Source: Geomonas oryzae (GTDB taxonomy: Bacteria; Desulfobacterota; Desulfuromonadia; Geobacterales; Geobacteraceae). Taken from it: a DNA stretch of 64,000 bases. The notes beneath the pieces were generated by a model that was given only the letters and a program-made list of their open reading frames with translations, was not told the DNA's origin and did not search any database. The stretch lies in NCBI RefSeq assembly GCF_004117875.1, contig NZ_RAHW01000002.1, positions 1 to 64,000 on the forward strand. Direction: 5' to 3'. Position numbers and translations under genes: made by a program. Below are positions 28,645 to 37,101 of this stretch, in pieces (within the stretch, counting starts at the first letter, position 1; each line of letters starts with the position of its first letter).

Positions 28645-28740
28645 GCGCCCCCTCCCGGCCGCTCTTAACTCCCTCCCCTGGAGGGGGAGGGCTGGGGAGG
28701 GGGAGCTTCCCCCCTCCCGACCTCCCCCCCCATGGGAGAG
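28645..28740. repeat. Dispersed repeat family R2
   Basis: CCCTCCCCTGGAGGGGGAGG followed by GGGGAGGGGGAGCTTCCCCC and CTCCCGACCTCCCCCC, matching the arrangement at 8316-8414. It lies just past aconitase and may also stall transcription. Confidence 0.65.
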
Positions 28741-28774
28741 GCTCCACACCAACTCCTGGACGACCTTTTCCATC

Positions 28775-28804
28775 TTGACAGTGGATACCCATGGGGGGTA
28801 TGTT
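28775..28804 (+). promoter_or_regulatory. Promoter of the csoR-copA operon
   Basis: TTGACA (28775-28780), an 18-bp spacer and TATGTT (28799-28804). The first CsoR-type palindrome fills the spacer and runs into the -10, so repressor and RNA polymerase would exclude each other. Confidence 0.75.
28785..28801. promoter_or_regulatory. CsoR operator 1
   Basis: ATACCCATGGGGGGTAT, an imperfect palindrome with the ATACCC/GGGTAT half-sites known for Cu(I)-responsive CsoR. It lies between -35 and -10 of the csoR promoter. Confidence 0.8.
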
Positions 28805-28817
28805 TATTTCGGAATGC

Positions 28818-28834
28818 ATACCCCGTGGGGGTAT
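28818..28834. promoter_or_regulatory. CsoR operator 2
   Basis: ATACCCCGTGGGGGTAT, a second CsoR-type palindrome starting 33 bp after the first, between the promoter and the csoR ribosome binding site. Two sites about three helical turns apart could bind two CsoR tetramers on one DNA face. Confidence 0.8.
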
Positions 28835-28854
28835 CAAAAGAGCAGGAGGGAGCC

Positions 28855-29145
28855 ATGACTGACTCACCTAAAGACAAGCTGACAATGCGCGTCAAGAGGA
28901 TCGCCGGGCAGGTGGCCGGGATCGAGCGGATGCTGGATGAGAAGCGCTATTGCGTCGACATCCTGAACCAGATCTCCGCCGTACGCTCGGCGCTGGATGC
29001 ACTGGGGGTGGAACTCTTGACCCGGCACCTGGAGAACTGCGTGTTGGGGCAGGGGGGCGAGAAGCAGCACGAAAGCGCCAAGCCGATGAGCCAGCAGCAG
29101 CTGCTGGACGAGGTGAAGACGGCGCTGTCGCGTTTTTTGAAGTAG
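28855..29145 (+). CDS. csoR: Copper-sensing transcriptional repressor CsoR
   Basis: All-helical CsoR/FrmR-family repressor (96 residues) that leaves DNA on binding Cu(I). The exact copper fingerprint Cys-x24-His-x3-Cys is present (C33, H58, C62), which separates it from FrmR and RcnR relatives. Start 28855 is preceded by AGGAGGGA; the frame upstream crosses the operators and is not used. It should repress its own operon with copA. Two matching operators lie upstream. Confidence 0.95.
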   Translation: MTDSPKDKLTMRVKRIAGQVAGIERMLDEKRYCVDILNQISAVRSALDALGVELLTRHLENCVLGQGGEKQHESAKPMSQQQLLDEVKTALSRFLK

Positions 29146-29163
29146 CAAAGGGAGGAAATGGAT

Positions 29164-31665
29164 ATGTCGGAACAACTGGTTTTACGCGACCCCGTCTGCG
29201 GCATGGACGTGTCGAAATCCGCGCCGTTTAGCGCCGTGCACGAGGATGTCACCTACAAGTTCTGCTCGGCAAGCTGCATGGAGAAGTTCGTCGCTTCGCC
29301 GGAGAAGTTTCTCAAGGAGGCGCCCGCCGACGCGCCGAAGGCCGCACCCGCACCGGGAACGGTGGATCAGTGCGAGTTCCCCCTCTTGGGGATGAACTGC
29401 GCAGGGTGCGCCGGGCGCATAGAGAAGACGCTGAACACGACTCCGGGCGTCGTCACCGCCGCGGTGAACTTCGCGACGACGCGCGCTACGGTCAAATACG
29501 ACCCGAACGCCACCGGCCCGGATGCCCTGAAACAGGTGGTGCGGGACATGGGCTACGACGTGCTGGAAGCGGGCGCCGGCGGCGAGGCAACCGACGAGGC
29601 CGAGATGCTGGAGGCCCAGACGCAGGTGCACGAGGCGCAGTACCGCAAAAACAGGACCAGGTTTTTCATAGCGCTCGCCCTCACCATACCGGTCGCCTTC
29701 CTGGCGATGGCAGGGCACGTGGTTCCGGCCCTGGCCGACGCTCTCAACTTCCCCGGCCGCGCATGGGTTGAACTTGCACTCACCACGCCGGTTCTTTTCT
29801 GGGCCGGGCGCGAGTTCTTCACCGGTGCCTGGGCGGCCGCCAAGCATCGCGTCGCGGACATGAACACCCTGGTCGCCTTGGGTACCCTGTCCGCCTACAT
29901 CTTCAGCCTCGTTGCCACCATAGCGCCCGAATGGCTCATGGCCGGGACCTCCGCCGCGGACGGCGCGGCAGCGGGACATGCCCACGGCATGGCGGCACCG
30001 GTAGGCGTCTACTACGAGGTCGCCGCCATCATCGTCACCCTGATCCTCATGGGGCGCCTGCTCGAGGCGCGCGCCCGCAGCAAGACAAGCGGTGCCATCC
30101 ACGCCCTCATCGGCCTGCAGCCGAAGCTCGCGCGCGTCGTGCGCGACGGCAAGGAACAGGACATCCCGATTGCCGAGGTGCAGTTGGGCGATGTCATCGT
30201 GGTGCGTCCCGGCGAGAAGGTCCCGGTGGACGGCGAGGTGATCGAGGGGAATTCATCAGTCGACGAGAGCATGCTGACCGGTGAACCGTTGCCGGTGCAA
30301 AAGCAGACCGGGGACACCGTTATCGGCGCCACCATGAACAAGACCGGCTCCTTCCGCATGCGCGCCACCAGGATCGGCAAGGACACCGTACTGCAGCAGA
30401 TCGTCCGACTGGTGCAGCAGGCGCAGGGGAGCAAGGCGCCCATCCAGCGTCTGGCCGACCTGATCGCGAGCTACTTCGTCCCGGTGGTGATCAGCCTCGC
30501 CATCGCGACCTTCGTGGTCTGGTTCGACGTCTCTCCGCAGGAGACCCGGCTCAACATGGCCGTTCTGACCTTCGTCTCCGTGCTGATCATCGCCTGCCCG
30601 TGCGCACTCGGGCTCGCCACGCCAACCGCCATCATGGTAGGCACCGGGCGCGGCGCGCAAAGCGGCATCCTCATCAAAGGGGGCGAGGCGCTCGAGACGG
30701 CGCACAAGCTGACCACCATCGTTCTCGACAAGACCGGCACCATCACACGCGGGGTCCCGTCGGTGACGGATATCGAAGCGCAGGGGATGGACCGTAGAAC
30801 TCTGCTCCAGTTGGCCGCCTCAGCTGAAGCGGGAAGCGAGCATCCTCTTGGCGAAGCGATCCTGCGCAGCGCGGAAGAGGAGGGGATCGAGAAGCTCCCG
30901 GTCTCCGGCTTCAACGCCATCCCGGGACACGGCATCGAAGCCGAGGTCGGCGGCAGGAAGGTGCTGATCGGAACGCCGCTGCTGCTCAAGAATCACGGCA
31001 TAGAGGTCGATGCCGCATCCGCTCACGACCTCGCCGATGCAGGGAAAACGCCGATTTTCGCGGCCGTGGATGGTGCCTACGCCGGTGTCATAGCCATTGC
31101 CGACCCGATCAAGGATGGTTCTGCCGGAGCCGTAAAAAGGCTGCATGAACTCGGACTGGAAGTGATCATGCTGACCGGCGACAACAGGCGCACCGCCGAC
31201 TCCATCGCACGGCAGGTCGGGCTCGACCGTGTCGTCGCCGAGGTCCTCCCGGACGGCAAGGGGGAGGAAATCAGGAAACTGCAGGCGCAGGGCAAGGTGG
31301 TCGCCATGGTTGGCGACGGCATCAACGACGCACCGGCCCTGGCCCAGGCGGACGTCGGCATCGCGATGGGAAGCGGCACCGACGTCGCCATCGAGGCGGC
31401 CGACATCACCCTCGTAAAAGGGGACCTGAACGGCGTCATCTCGAGCATCGCCCTGTCGCGGGCCACCATCGCCAACATCAAGCAAAACCTTTTCTTCGCC
31501 TTCATCTACAACATCCTCGGCATCCCGATTGCGGCGGGCATCCTGTACCCGTTCACCGGCTGGCTGTTGAGCCCGATCATCGCCTCGCTGACCATGGCGA
31601 TGTCGTCGGTAAGCGTCGTCACCAACGCCCTGCGCCTGCGCGGGTTCACCGTGGAAAGGGGATAG
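29164..31665 (+). CDS. copA: Cu(I)-translocating P-type ATPase CopA with N-terminal YHS domain
   Basis: Inner-membrane pump (833 residues) that moves Cu(I) out of the cytoplasm. Order: YHS-type metal-binding domain (about 6-48, DPVCGMDV and CSASC), one HMA domain with CAGC at 79-82, eight membrane helices, actuator domain with TGE, CPC ion-binding motif (C478, C480), phosphorylated D522 in DKTG, and hinge GDGIND. A His-rich stretch precedes the TGE domain. Start 29164 gives 8 bases to GGAGG; ATG 29158 is only 2 bases from it and less likely. The CPC motif, CsoR partner and operators all indicate copper or silver. Confidence 0.95.
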   Translation: MSEQLVLRDPVCGMDVSKSAPFSAVHEDVTYKFCSASCMEKFVASPEKFLKEAPADAPKAAPAPGTVDQCEFPLLGMNCAGCAGRIEKTLNTTPGVVTAAVNFATTRATVKYDPNATGPDALKQVVRDMGYDVLEAGAGGEATDEAEMLEAQTQVHEAQYRKNRTRFFIALALTIPVAFLAMAGHVVPALADALNFPGRAWVELALTTPVLFWAGREFFTGAWAAAKHRVADMNTLVALGTLSAYIFSLVATIAPEWLMAGTSAADGAAAGHAHGMAAPVGVYYEVAAIIVTLILMGRLLEARARSKTSGAIHALIGLQPKLARVVRDGKEQDIPIAEVQLGDVIVVRPGEKVPVDGEVIEGNSSVDESMLTGEPLPVQKQTGDTVIGATMNKTGSFRMRATRIGKDTVLQQIVRLVQQAQGSKAPIQRLADLIASYFVPVVISLAIATFVVWFDVSPQETRLNMAVLTFVSVLIIACPCALGLATPTAIMVGTGRGAQSGILIKGGEALETAHKLTTIVLDKTGTITRGVPSVTDIEAQGMDRRTLLQLAASAEAGSEHPLGEAILRSAEEEGIEKLPVSGFNAIPGHGIEAEVGGRKVLIGTPLLLKNHGIEVDAASAHDLADAGKTPIFAAVDGAYAGVIAIADPIKDGSAGAVKRLHELGLEVIMLTGDNRRTADSIARQVGLDRVVAEVLPDGKGEEIRKLQAQGKVVAMVGDGINDAPALAQADVGIAMGSGTDVAIEAADITLVKGDLNGVISSIALSRATIANIKQNLFFAFIYNILGIPIAAGILYPFTGWLLSPIIASLTMAMSSVSVVTNALRLRGFTVERG

Positions 31666-31668
31666 ATC

Positions 31669-31887
31669 ATGGATACCGCACCGATCATAGTCACCTTGGG
31701 CGGCATCGCCCTGATAGCCTTCACCCTCTGGTTCTTTTTCGGGAAGAAGAGCGCGACCCAACCTTCATCACCGAAGGGCGCCCTCTATGCCTGCCCCATG
31801 CATCCCTGGATTACCAGCAGCGACCCGACCGCGGATTGCTCGATCTGCGGCATGAAGCTGGTAAAAAGCGACGAAGTCGGGAAGTAG
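31669..31887 (+). CDS. Small membrane-anchored heavy-metal-binding protein (HMBD)
   Basis: A 72-residue protein with one N-terminal helix (about 5-24) and a C-terminal heavy-metal-binding domain: YACPMHP, then CSICGM. The same domain sits near the N-terminus of the CusB-like adaptor at 35668. It could hand copper to CopA or from it to the efflux pump. It starts 4 bp after the copA stop with AAAGGGG upstream, so it belongs to the CsoR-controlled operon. Confidence 0.85.
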   Translation: MDTAPIIVTLGGIALIAFTLWFFFGKKSATQPSSPKGALYACPMHPWITSSDPTADCSICGMKLVKSDEVGK

Positions 31888-31904
31888 CAAGACGGCCGTG
31901 TGTG

Positions 31905-31933
31905 GAATATTCCTCGAGGCACGTTGAATATTC
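31905..31933. promoter_or_regulatory. Tandem GAATATTC activator sites (set A)
   Basis: Perfect palindromes GAATATTC at 31905-31912 and 31926-31933, 21 bp start to start (two helical turns). They lie about 90 bp ahead of the sigma-54 element of the ABC exporter, the usual place for an enhancer-binding protein. The same spacing is found in two other regions of this copper island. Confidence 0.75.
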
Positions 31934-32012
31934 TTCCGCGGCCGTGCCTCGTTTTTCCCTTCCGCGTCAGGATGCAACGAAGTTTCGGCTACTTGAGACA
32001 GATCCAAAGGCT

Positions 32013-32027
32013 TGGCACGCACCTTGA
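32013..32027 (+). promoter_or_regulatory. Sigma-54 promoter of the ABC exporter operon
   Basis: TGGCAC (32013-32018), five bases, then TTGA (32024-32027): nine of ten key positions match the consensus TGGCAC-N5-TTGC. It is 111 bp ahead of the start codon at 32138. Confidence 0.72.
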
Positions 32028-32137
32028 TAATGAGAAGGCCGGTAGTCGTTGAAGACAGATGCCGTGGGATACCGCCTCCTCGGTCCCACGGCATCGACCG
32101 AGCACCCCACGAATCGACCCCGCATCACGGAGACAAG

Positions 32138-33298
32138 ATGAAACTGCACACCATCTCGATCAACAACCTGAAACGACGCAAGGCGAAGATGGCTTTCCTC
32201 ACCATCGGCCTCATGGTCGGCATCGCCACCATCGTGACCCTCGTCACCCTGACCCGTTCCATGTCCAACGACATAGAACGCAAGATGGACGAGTTCGGCG
32301 CGAACATCCTGATCACACCGCAGAGTAACGGCCTGTCCATGAACTACGGCGGCATCAGCCTTGGCGGCGTCACCTTCGACCAGCGCGAGATCAAGCAGGA
32401 AGACCTGGAGAAGGTCCGCAAGATCAAGAACAACAAGAACATCTCGGCGATCTCGCCCAAGGTGCTTGGCGGCGTGAAGATAAACGGCCACGACGTGCTG
32501 CTGGTCGGCGTCGAATTCCCCGCCGAACTGAAGATGAAGCAGTGGTGGCAGATTTTCGGCGAGGAACCGAAGGGTGAGCACGACATACTCCTCGGCAGTG
32601 ACGCGTCCAATACGTTGAACGCAAGTTCCGGCGACACCATCGAGATAAAAGGTGAAAAGTTCAAGGTGGCGGGGGTGCTGAACCAGACCGGCTCACAGGA
32701 CGATTCGCTGGTTTTCGCCTCGCTTCCGAAAGCACAGAAGGTCCTCGGCAAGGAAGGAAAGATCACCATGGCCGAGGTGGCCGCCCTCTGCTCCGGCTGC
32801 CCGATCAGCGACATGGTGAACCAGATCGCCGAACTGCTTCCGGACAGCAAGGTTTCCGCAATTCAGCAGGTAGTCGCCGGGCGTCTTAAAGCGCTGGACC
32901 AGTTCAAACGTTTCTCCTACGCCATGGCGGGCGTGGTCGTCTTCATCGGCTCCCTCATCGTCTTCGTGACCATGATGGGTAGCGTGAACGAGCGCACCAC
33001 GGAGATCGGCGTCTTCCGCGCCATCGGCTTCAGGAAGAGCCACATCATGCGCATCATCCTGCTCGAGGCGGCGTTGGTCAGCATCCTGGCCGGTCTGCTA
33101 GGCTACGCGGCCGGTATGGGCGGGGCGAAGCTCGCCCTGCCGTTCATGGCCGAAACCAAGAACGCGCATCTCGTGTGGGACACGACGATCGCCTTCGGCT
33201 CGGTAGGGCTCGCGCTGCTCCTGGGCATCCTGGCGAGCCTCTACCCGGCACTGCACGCAAGCAAGATGGATCCGACCGAAGCCCTCAGGGCCCTTTAA
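32138..33298 (+). CDS. ABC exporter permease (MacB/LolC/FtsX family) in the copper island
   Basis: Inner-membrane permease of 386 residues: helix near 18-40, periplasmic domain (about 45-255), then three helices near 260-285, 310-340 and 350-375. A CSGC motif (C218, C221) lies in the periplasmic part and could bind metal or form a disulfide. The start at 32138 has CGGAG upstream; the frame to 32012 overlaps the promoter. With the ATPase 9 bp downstream it makes a type VII transporter. Substrate unknown; the sigma-54 and GAATATTC sites tie it to the CusCBA genes. Confidence 0.87.
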   Translation: MKLHTISINNLKRRKAKMAFLTIGLMVGIATIVTLVTLTRSMSNDIERKMDEFGANILITPQSNGLSMNYGGISLGGVTFDQREIKQEDLEKVRKIKNNKNISAISPKVLGGVKINGHDVLLVGVEFPAELKMKQWWQIFGEEPKGEHDILLGSDASNTLNASSGDTIEIKGEKFKVAGVLNQTGSQDDSLVFASLPKAQKVLGKEGKITMAEVAALCSGCPISDMVNQIAELLPDSKVSAIQQVVAGRLKALDQFKRFSYAMAGVVVFIGSLIVFVTMMGSVNERTTEIGVFRAIGFRKSHIMRIILLEAALVSILAGLLGYAAGMGGAKLALPFMAETKNAHLVWDTTIAFGSVGLALLLGILASLYPALHASKMDPTEALRAL

Positions 33299-33307
33299 GA
33301 GGACGAC

Positions 33308-33976
33308 ATGGCTATCATAGAAATCAAGAACGTGAAGAAGCAGTATCAGACCGGAGCGGATCTGGTTGAGGCGCTGCGCGGAGTGGACATAACCATCGAG
33401 GCCGGTGAGTTCATCACCATCATGGGGCAGTCCGGTTCAGGGAAGAGTACCCTGCTGTCCGTTCTCGGCGGCATGAACCATCCCACTAGCGGTGACGTCG
33501 AGATGGCAGGGGTCAAGCTGTACCAGTTGGGAAGCGAGCAGTTAGCCGACTTCCGGGCCCAGAACCTCGGGTTCGTGTTCCAGTCCTTTCACCTGATCCA
33601 GTACCTCACCGCGCTGGAAAACGTCATGCTCCCGCTTGCCATCGTGAAGATGAGCACGGCGCAGAAGAGGGATGCGGCGCAAAAGGCGCTCGAGCGGGTC
33701 GGTCTCGGCGCGAAAACGGACCGGCTTCCGAACCAGCTCTCCGGCGGCGAGCAGGAGCGCGTCGCCATCGCCCGCGCCATCGTGAACAACCCGCACATCC
33801 TTCTTGCCGACGAGCCGACGGGGAACCTCGACTCCAAGACGAGCGAGGAAGTCATGGCGCTGTTCAGGCAACTGAACGAGGCGGGGCAGACCGTGGTAAT
33901 GGTCACGCACAACCCCGAAAACGGTGCTTATTCGGATCGGACCATACACTTGAAGGACGGTCTTATCAGCGACTAG
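33308..33976 (+). CDS. ABC exporter ATPase (LolD/MacB type)
   Basis: ATP-binding subunit (222 residues) paired with the permease just upstream. Walker [10 protein letters not shown] is at 40-48, [15 protein letters not shown] is the signature, and [12 protein letters not shown] follows Walker B. The gene lies 9 bp from the permease behind AGAGGA. No adaptor or outer-membrane gene is in this small operon, so it may act on a lipoprotein or envelope component, or share the neighbouring CusC/CusB proteins. Confidence 0.93.
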   Translation: MAIIEIKNVKKQYQTGADLVEALRGVDITIEAGEFITIMGQSGSGKSTLLSVLGGMNHPTSGDVEMAGVKLYQLGSEQLADFRAQNLGFVFQSFHLIQYLTALENVMLPLAIVKMSTAQKRDAAQKALERVGLGAKTDRLPNQLSGGEQERVAIARAIVNNPHILLADEPTGNLDSKTSEEVMALFRQLNEAGQTVVMVTHNPENGAYSDRTIHLKDGLISD

Positions 33977-34099
33977 TATCGCAAGCCCCTCGCGGTCCTT
34001 TGTCATGTGAGGGGGGGAAAACACGACTTCAGCCTGAGGAATCTGGAGAACACGCTTTTTTTCACTCAGTGTTCTTCAGATTTTTCCTTTTATGCCGAA

Positions 34100-34169
34100 A
34101 AATATCAGGGTATTGCGTTAAATATTCCCCGGTGGCTGTATAATATTCCACGCCGTCTGGTGAATATCC
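34100..34169. promoter_or_regulatory. Tandem GAATATTC activator sites (set B)
   Basis: AAATATTC (34120-34127), TAATATTC (34141-34148) and GAATATCC (34162-34169) are each 21 bp apart. A weaker AAATATCA at 34100-34107 continues the series at 20 bp. Three or four phased sites precede the sigma-54 element of the cus operon by about 60 bp. Confidence 0.75.
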
Positions 34170-34227
34170 TTCTCGCACAGCAGCATCTTCTGCAGTGAAT
34201 CACTTCTAAGTCAGTATGTTACGCGCC

Positions 34228-34242
34228 CGGCACGGATCGTGT
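34228..34242 (+). promoter_or_regulatory. Sigma-54-like promoter of the cusCBA operon
   Basis: CGGCAC (34228-34233), five bases, then GTGT (34239-34242). It keeps the essential GG and the spacing, but the -12 has GT instead of GC. It is the weakest of the four candidates; its position relative to the phased sites supports it. Confidence 0.55.
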
Positions 34243-34283
34243 AACGCCAAAGCTAAAGATATCGCCAAGTTTCCGGAGTCACC

Positions 34284-35633
34284 ATGAAATACCGGCTATT
34301 TCCGCTGTACCTGTTACTGTCGCTGCTGTTGGTCGCCCCCGCGGCCCACGCCGACGCCGCGAAGCCCGCCACCGAAAACCTCGACCAGCTGGTGCAATCC
34401 GCCCTGGAGAACAACCCTGAACTGAAGTCATCCTCCGCGCGGTGGCAGATGTACAGAAACCGCATCAAGCAGGCGGGCGCCCTCGAAGATCCCATGCTGA
34501 TGCTGAAGATCCAGAACGGTGTCGTCACCGACCCGGTCAACTTCAAGCGCGACGGCATGACCCAGAAGGTGATCGGCATAAGCCAGTTGTTCCCCTTCGC
34601 CGGAAAACGGCAGCTCAAGGAGGACATCGCCGCCGCCGAGGCGGAAGGGTACCACTGGAGCGTCGAGGAAAGAAAACTTGAACTCACTCGGATGGTGAAG
34701 GAAACCTACTACCAGATCTACTCCACCGACCACTCCCTCGCCATCCTCGACAAGAACATCAAGATCCTCGACGACTTCATCACCCTGGCCCAGACCAAGT
34801 ACTCGGTGGGGCAGGGGGCGCAGCAGGACATCTACAAGGCGCTCCTGGAGCGCTCCAAGATGCTCGACATGAAGATTTCCCTCGAACAGCAGCGCAGAAG
34901 CCTCGAGGTCAACCTCAACCTGCTGCTGAACCGTCCGCAGACCACCAAGGTGGGCGAGATAAGCGACTTCAAGCTCACCCCGTTCGGTTACACACCGGAT
35001 CAGTTGCTCGACATGGCCGAGGAGAGCCGTCCGCAGTTGAAGACGGTCCGGGCCCAGATCGAGAAGGGTAAGGCGGGGCGCCTCTTGGCGCAGAAGGAAT
35101 CCTACCCGGACTTCAACGTCTCCTTCGAATACATGCAGCGCGACAAGGCGATGGGAAGCGACGGCTCCGACATGTACTCGCTGGGCGTCACCTTCAACCT
35201 CCCCATCCAGAAGGCGCGCCGCCAGGCGATGGTGGCCGAGTCCACCTCCGAGGTGAGCATGGGTGACGCCGAGCTCGCGGCGGTCAGAAACACCATCTCC
35301 TCCGGTATCAACGATCTTCTCGCCCAGATGGATCGGCGCAGGAAACTGGTCGATCTCTACACCACCGGGATCATCCCGCAGGCCGAGCAGTCGCTTGAAT
35401 CTGCCGTCATCGGCTACCGGGTCAACAAGGTCGACTTCCTGACCCTGCTCGACAACCGGGTGACCCTCTTCAACTACGAGCGCGAGTATTACGACTCCAT
35501 GGCGGACTACCAGATGAAGCTTGCCCAGTTGGAAGCGCTGGTCGGCAGGGATCTCTCTTCTGCGCCTACCTCTGATGCACCTCCGGTGCAGGAGCCGAGC
35601 AGCCGGAGCGAACATGCCGCAGGGCACCAGTGA
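34284..35633 (+). CDS. CusC-like outer-membrane efflux protein
   Basis: TolC-superfamily outer-membrane channel (449 residues) of the copper RND pump. The signal peptide ends near AAHAD (about residue 24), without a lipobox. Two coiled-coil repeat halves follow, and the C-terminal tail is Pro/Ser/His-rich (residues about 425-449). It is first in the operon with the adaptor and pump genes, the standard CusCBA order, behind a phased-site sigma-54 promoter. Confidence 0.9.
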   Translation: MKYRLFPLYLLLSLLLVAPAAHADAAKPATENLDQLVQSALENNPELKSSSARWQMYRNRIKQAGALEDPMLMLKIQNGVVTDPVNFKRDGMTQKVIGISQLFPFAGKRQLKEDIAAAEAEGYHWSVEERKLELTRMVKETYYQIYSTDHSLAILDKNIKILDDFITLAQTKYSVGQGAQQDIYKALLERSKMLDMKISLEQQRRSLEVNLNLLLNRPQTTKVGEISDFKLTPFGYTPDQLLDMAEESRPQLKTVRAQIEKGKAGRLLAQKESYPDFNVSFEYMQRDKAMGSDGSDMYSLGVTFNLPIQKARRQAMVAESTSEVSMGDAELAAVRNTISSGINDLLAQMDRRRKLVDLYTTGIIPQAEQSLESAVIGYRVNKVDFLTLLDNRVTLFNYEREYYDSMADYQMKLAQLEALVGRDLSSAPTSDAPPVQEPSSRSEHAAGHQ

Positions 35634-35667
35634 TGTTATTTAATTTCCACCCACGAGGTATCTACCT

Positions 35668-37068
35668 ATGAACAAAAGCTTGAAGGTTGCGGTTCCCATC
35701 ATCCTGGTCCTGGTCGCGGCAGCGGGCGGCGGATACTACTTTTGGCAGCAGAAACACCAGGCTCCCGCGGGAAAGGAAAAAACCGCCCAAGGGCCGGTGC
35801 TCTACACCTGCGCGATGCACCCGTTCATCATCAAGGACAAGCCGGGAACCTGCCCCATCTGCGGGATGCAGCTGATCAAGAAAGTCGAAGGGGCGCAGGC
35901 GAGCCCGGAAGAGCAGAAGATGCTCGGCCATGTCTCCCTCTCGCCGACCCAGTCGGTCATGGCCAACGTTGCGACGGTGCCGGCAGACTACGAGCCGCTC
36001 TCCAAGGAGATCAACGCGGTCGGCATCGTGCAGTACGACCAGGCGAAGCAGGCTAAGGTCACCGCGTGGGTCGCGGGGCGCATCGACAAGCTGAACGTGA
36101 ACACGGTAGGTGCCTACGTCTCGAAGGGGAGGCCGGTCGCGGAGGTCTACTCGCCGGACCTCGTTGCCGCCCAGCAGGAGTACCTTCTCGCCCTTAGAAG
36201 CCGCGACCAGTTCAAGAAGTCGAGCATAGACGCGATTTCGCAGGGAGGCGAGGGGTTGGTCGCCTCGGCGCGCCAAAGGCTCAAGCTTCTTGGCGTGAAG
36301 GATGCGCAGATAGCAGGCCTCGAGAAGGCCGGGCACCCCAACATCAAGCTCCCCGTCTACACGCCGCTCTCCGGGATCGTGATCGAGAAGATCGTCCAGG
36401 AGGGGCAATACGTCAACATGGGCGATCCCCTCTTCAGCATCGCAGACCTCTCCAGCGTTTGGGTCGAGGTCGAGGTGTACGAAAACGAGTTCTCCTTCGT
36501 GAAGATGGGGCAGCACGTCGAGATCGTTTCGCAGTCCTACCCGGGCAAGACCTTCGCCGGGCGCGTCTCCTTCATCTATCCCTTCCTGGATCCGAAAACC
36601 AGGACCGTGAAGGTTAGGGTGGATCTGCCGAACCCCGGGTTGAAGCTCAAGCCGGACATGTTCGTCAACGCGAGCATCAAGGCGCCGCTTGGAAAGGCAC
36701 TGGTGGTTCCGGCCACCGCGCTCATGGACACCGGGAAGCGCCAGGTGGTCTGGGTCGAGTCACAGCCGGGGATGTTCGAGCCGCGCGACGTGCAGGTGGG
36801 CGCCCGTGTGGGGGACAAGGTGCAAATCCTCTCCGGCGTGAAACAGGGCGAGAAGGTCGCGGCTTCCGGCGGCTACCTGATCGACTCCGAGTCGCAGCTT
36901 TCCGGCGGCTCCGGCGGCGGCGCGCACGAAGGGCACGGCGGGGCGGCTCCCAAGCAAGGCGCTCCCGCTGCTCCGGGTGCGGGCGGCCACGAGGGACACG
37001 GCGCCCCGGCCGCACCGGCCGCTCCGAAGAAGGGTGGCGGTCTGGACATGGGCGACATGAAGATGTAA
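35668..37068 (+). CDS. cusB: CusB-like periplasmic adaptor with heavy-metal-binding domain
   Basis: Membrane-fusion protein (466 residues) of the copper RND pump. An N-terminal anchor (about 7-26) is followed by a heavy-metal-binding domain (about 45-72, YTCAMHP and CPICGM with C48, C62, C65), then the CusB-type alpha-hairpin, lipoyl and beta-barrel domains. The C-terminal 45 residues are Gly/Ala/Pro-rich with several GHGG/EGHG motifs and end in MGDMKM, an extra potential copper-binding tail. The upstream gene ends 34 bp before it. Confidence 0.92.
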   Translation: MNKSLKVAVPIILVLVAAAGGGYYFWQQKHQAPAGKEKTAQGPVLYTCAMHPFIIKDKPGTCPICGMQLIKKVEGAQASPEEQKMLGHVSLSPTQSVMANVATVPADYEPLSKEINAVGIVQYDQAKQAKVTAWVAGRIDKLNVNTVGAYVSKGRPVAEVYSPDLVAAQQEYLLALRSRDQFKKSSIDAISQGGEGLVASARQRLKLLGVKDAQIAGLEKAGHPNIKLPVYTPLSGIVIEKIVQEGQYVNMGDPLFSIADLSSVWVEVEVYENEFSFVKMGQHVEIVSQSYPGKTFAGRVSFIYPFLDPKTRTVKVRVDLPNPGLKLKPDMFVNASIKAPLGKALVVPATALMDTGKRQVVWVESQPGMFEPRDVQVGARVGDKVQILSGVKQGEKVAASGGYLIDSESQLSGGSGGGAHEGHGGAAPKQGAPAAPGAGGHEGHGAPAAPAAPKKGGGLDMGDMKM

Positions 37069-37101
37069 CTGCGGGCACTCCATTGAACACTGAGGTTTTA
37101 C

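Larger units (their letters stand above)
33977..34283. other. Regulatory intergenic region upstream of cusCBA
   Basis: Apart from the activator sites and the sigma-54 element listed separately, the first 100 bp contain a weak GCCCCTC/GAGGGGG pairing that may end the ABC operon, then AT-rich sequence. A short forward frame at 34007-34198 lies across the activator sites and is not a gene. Confidence 0.6.
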
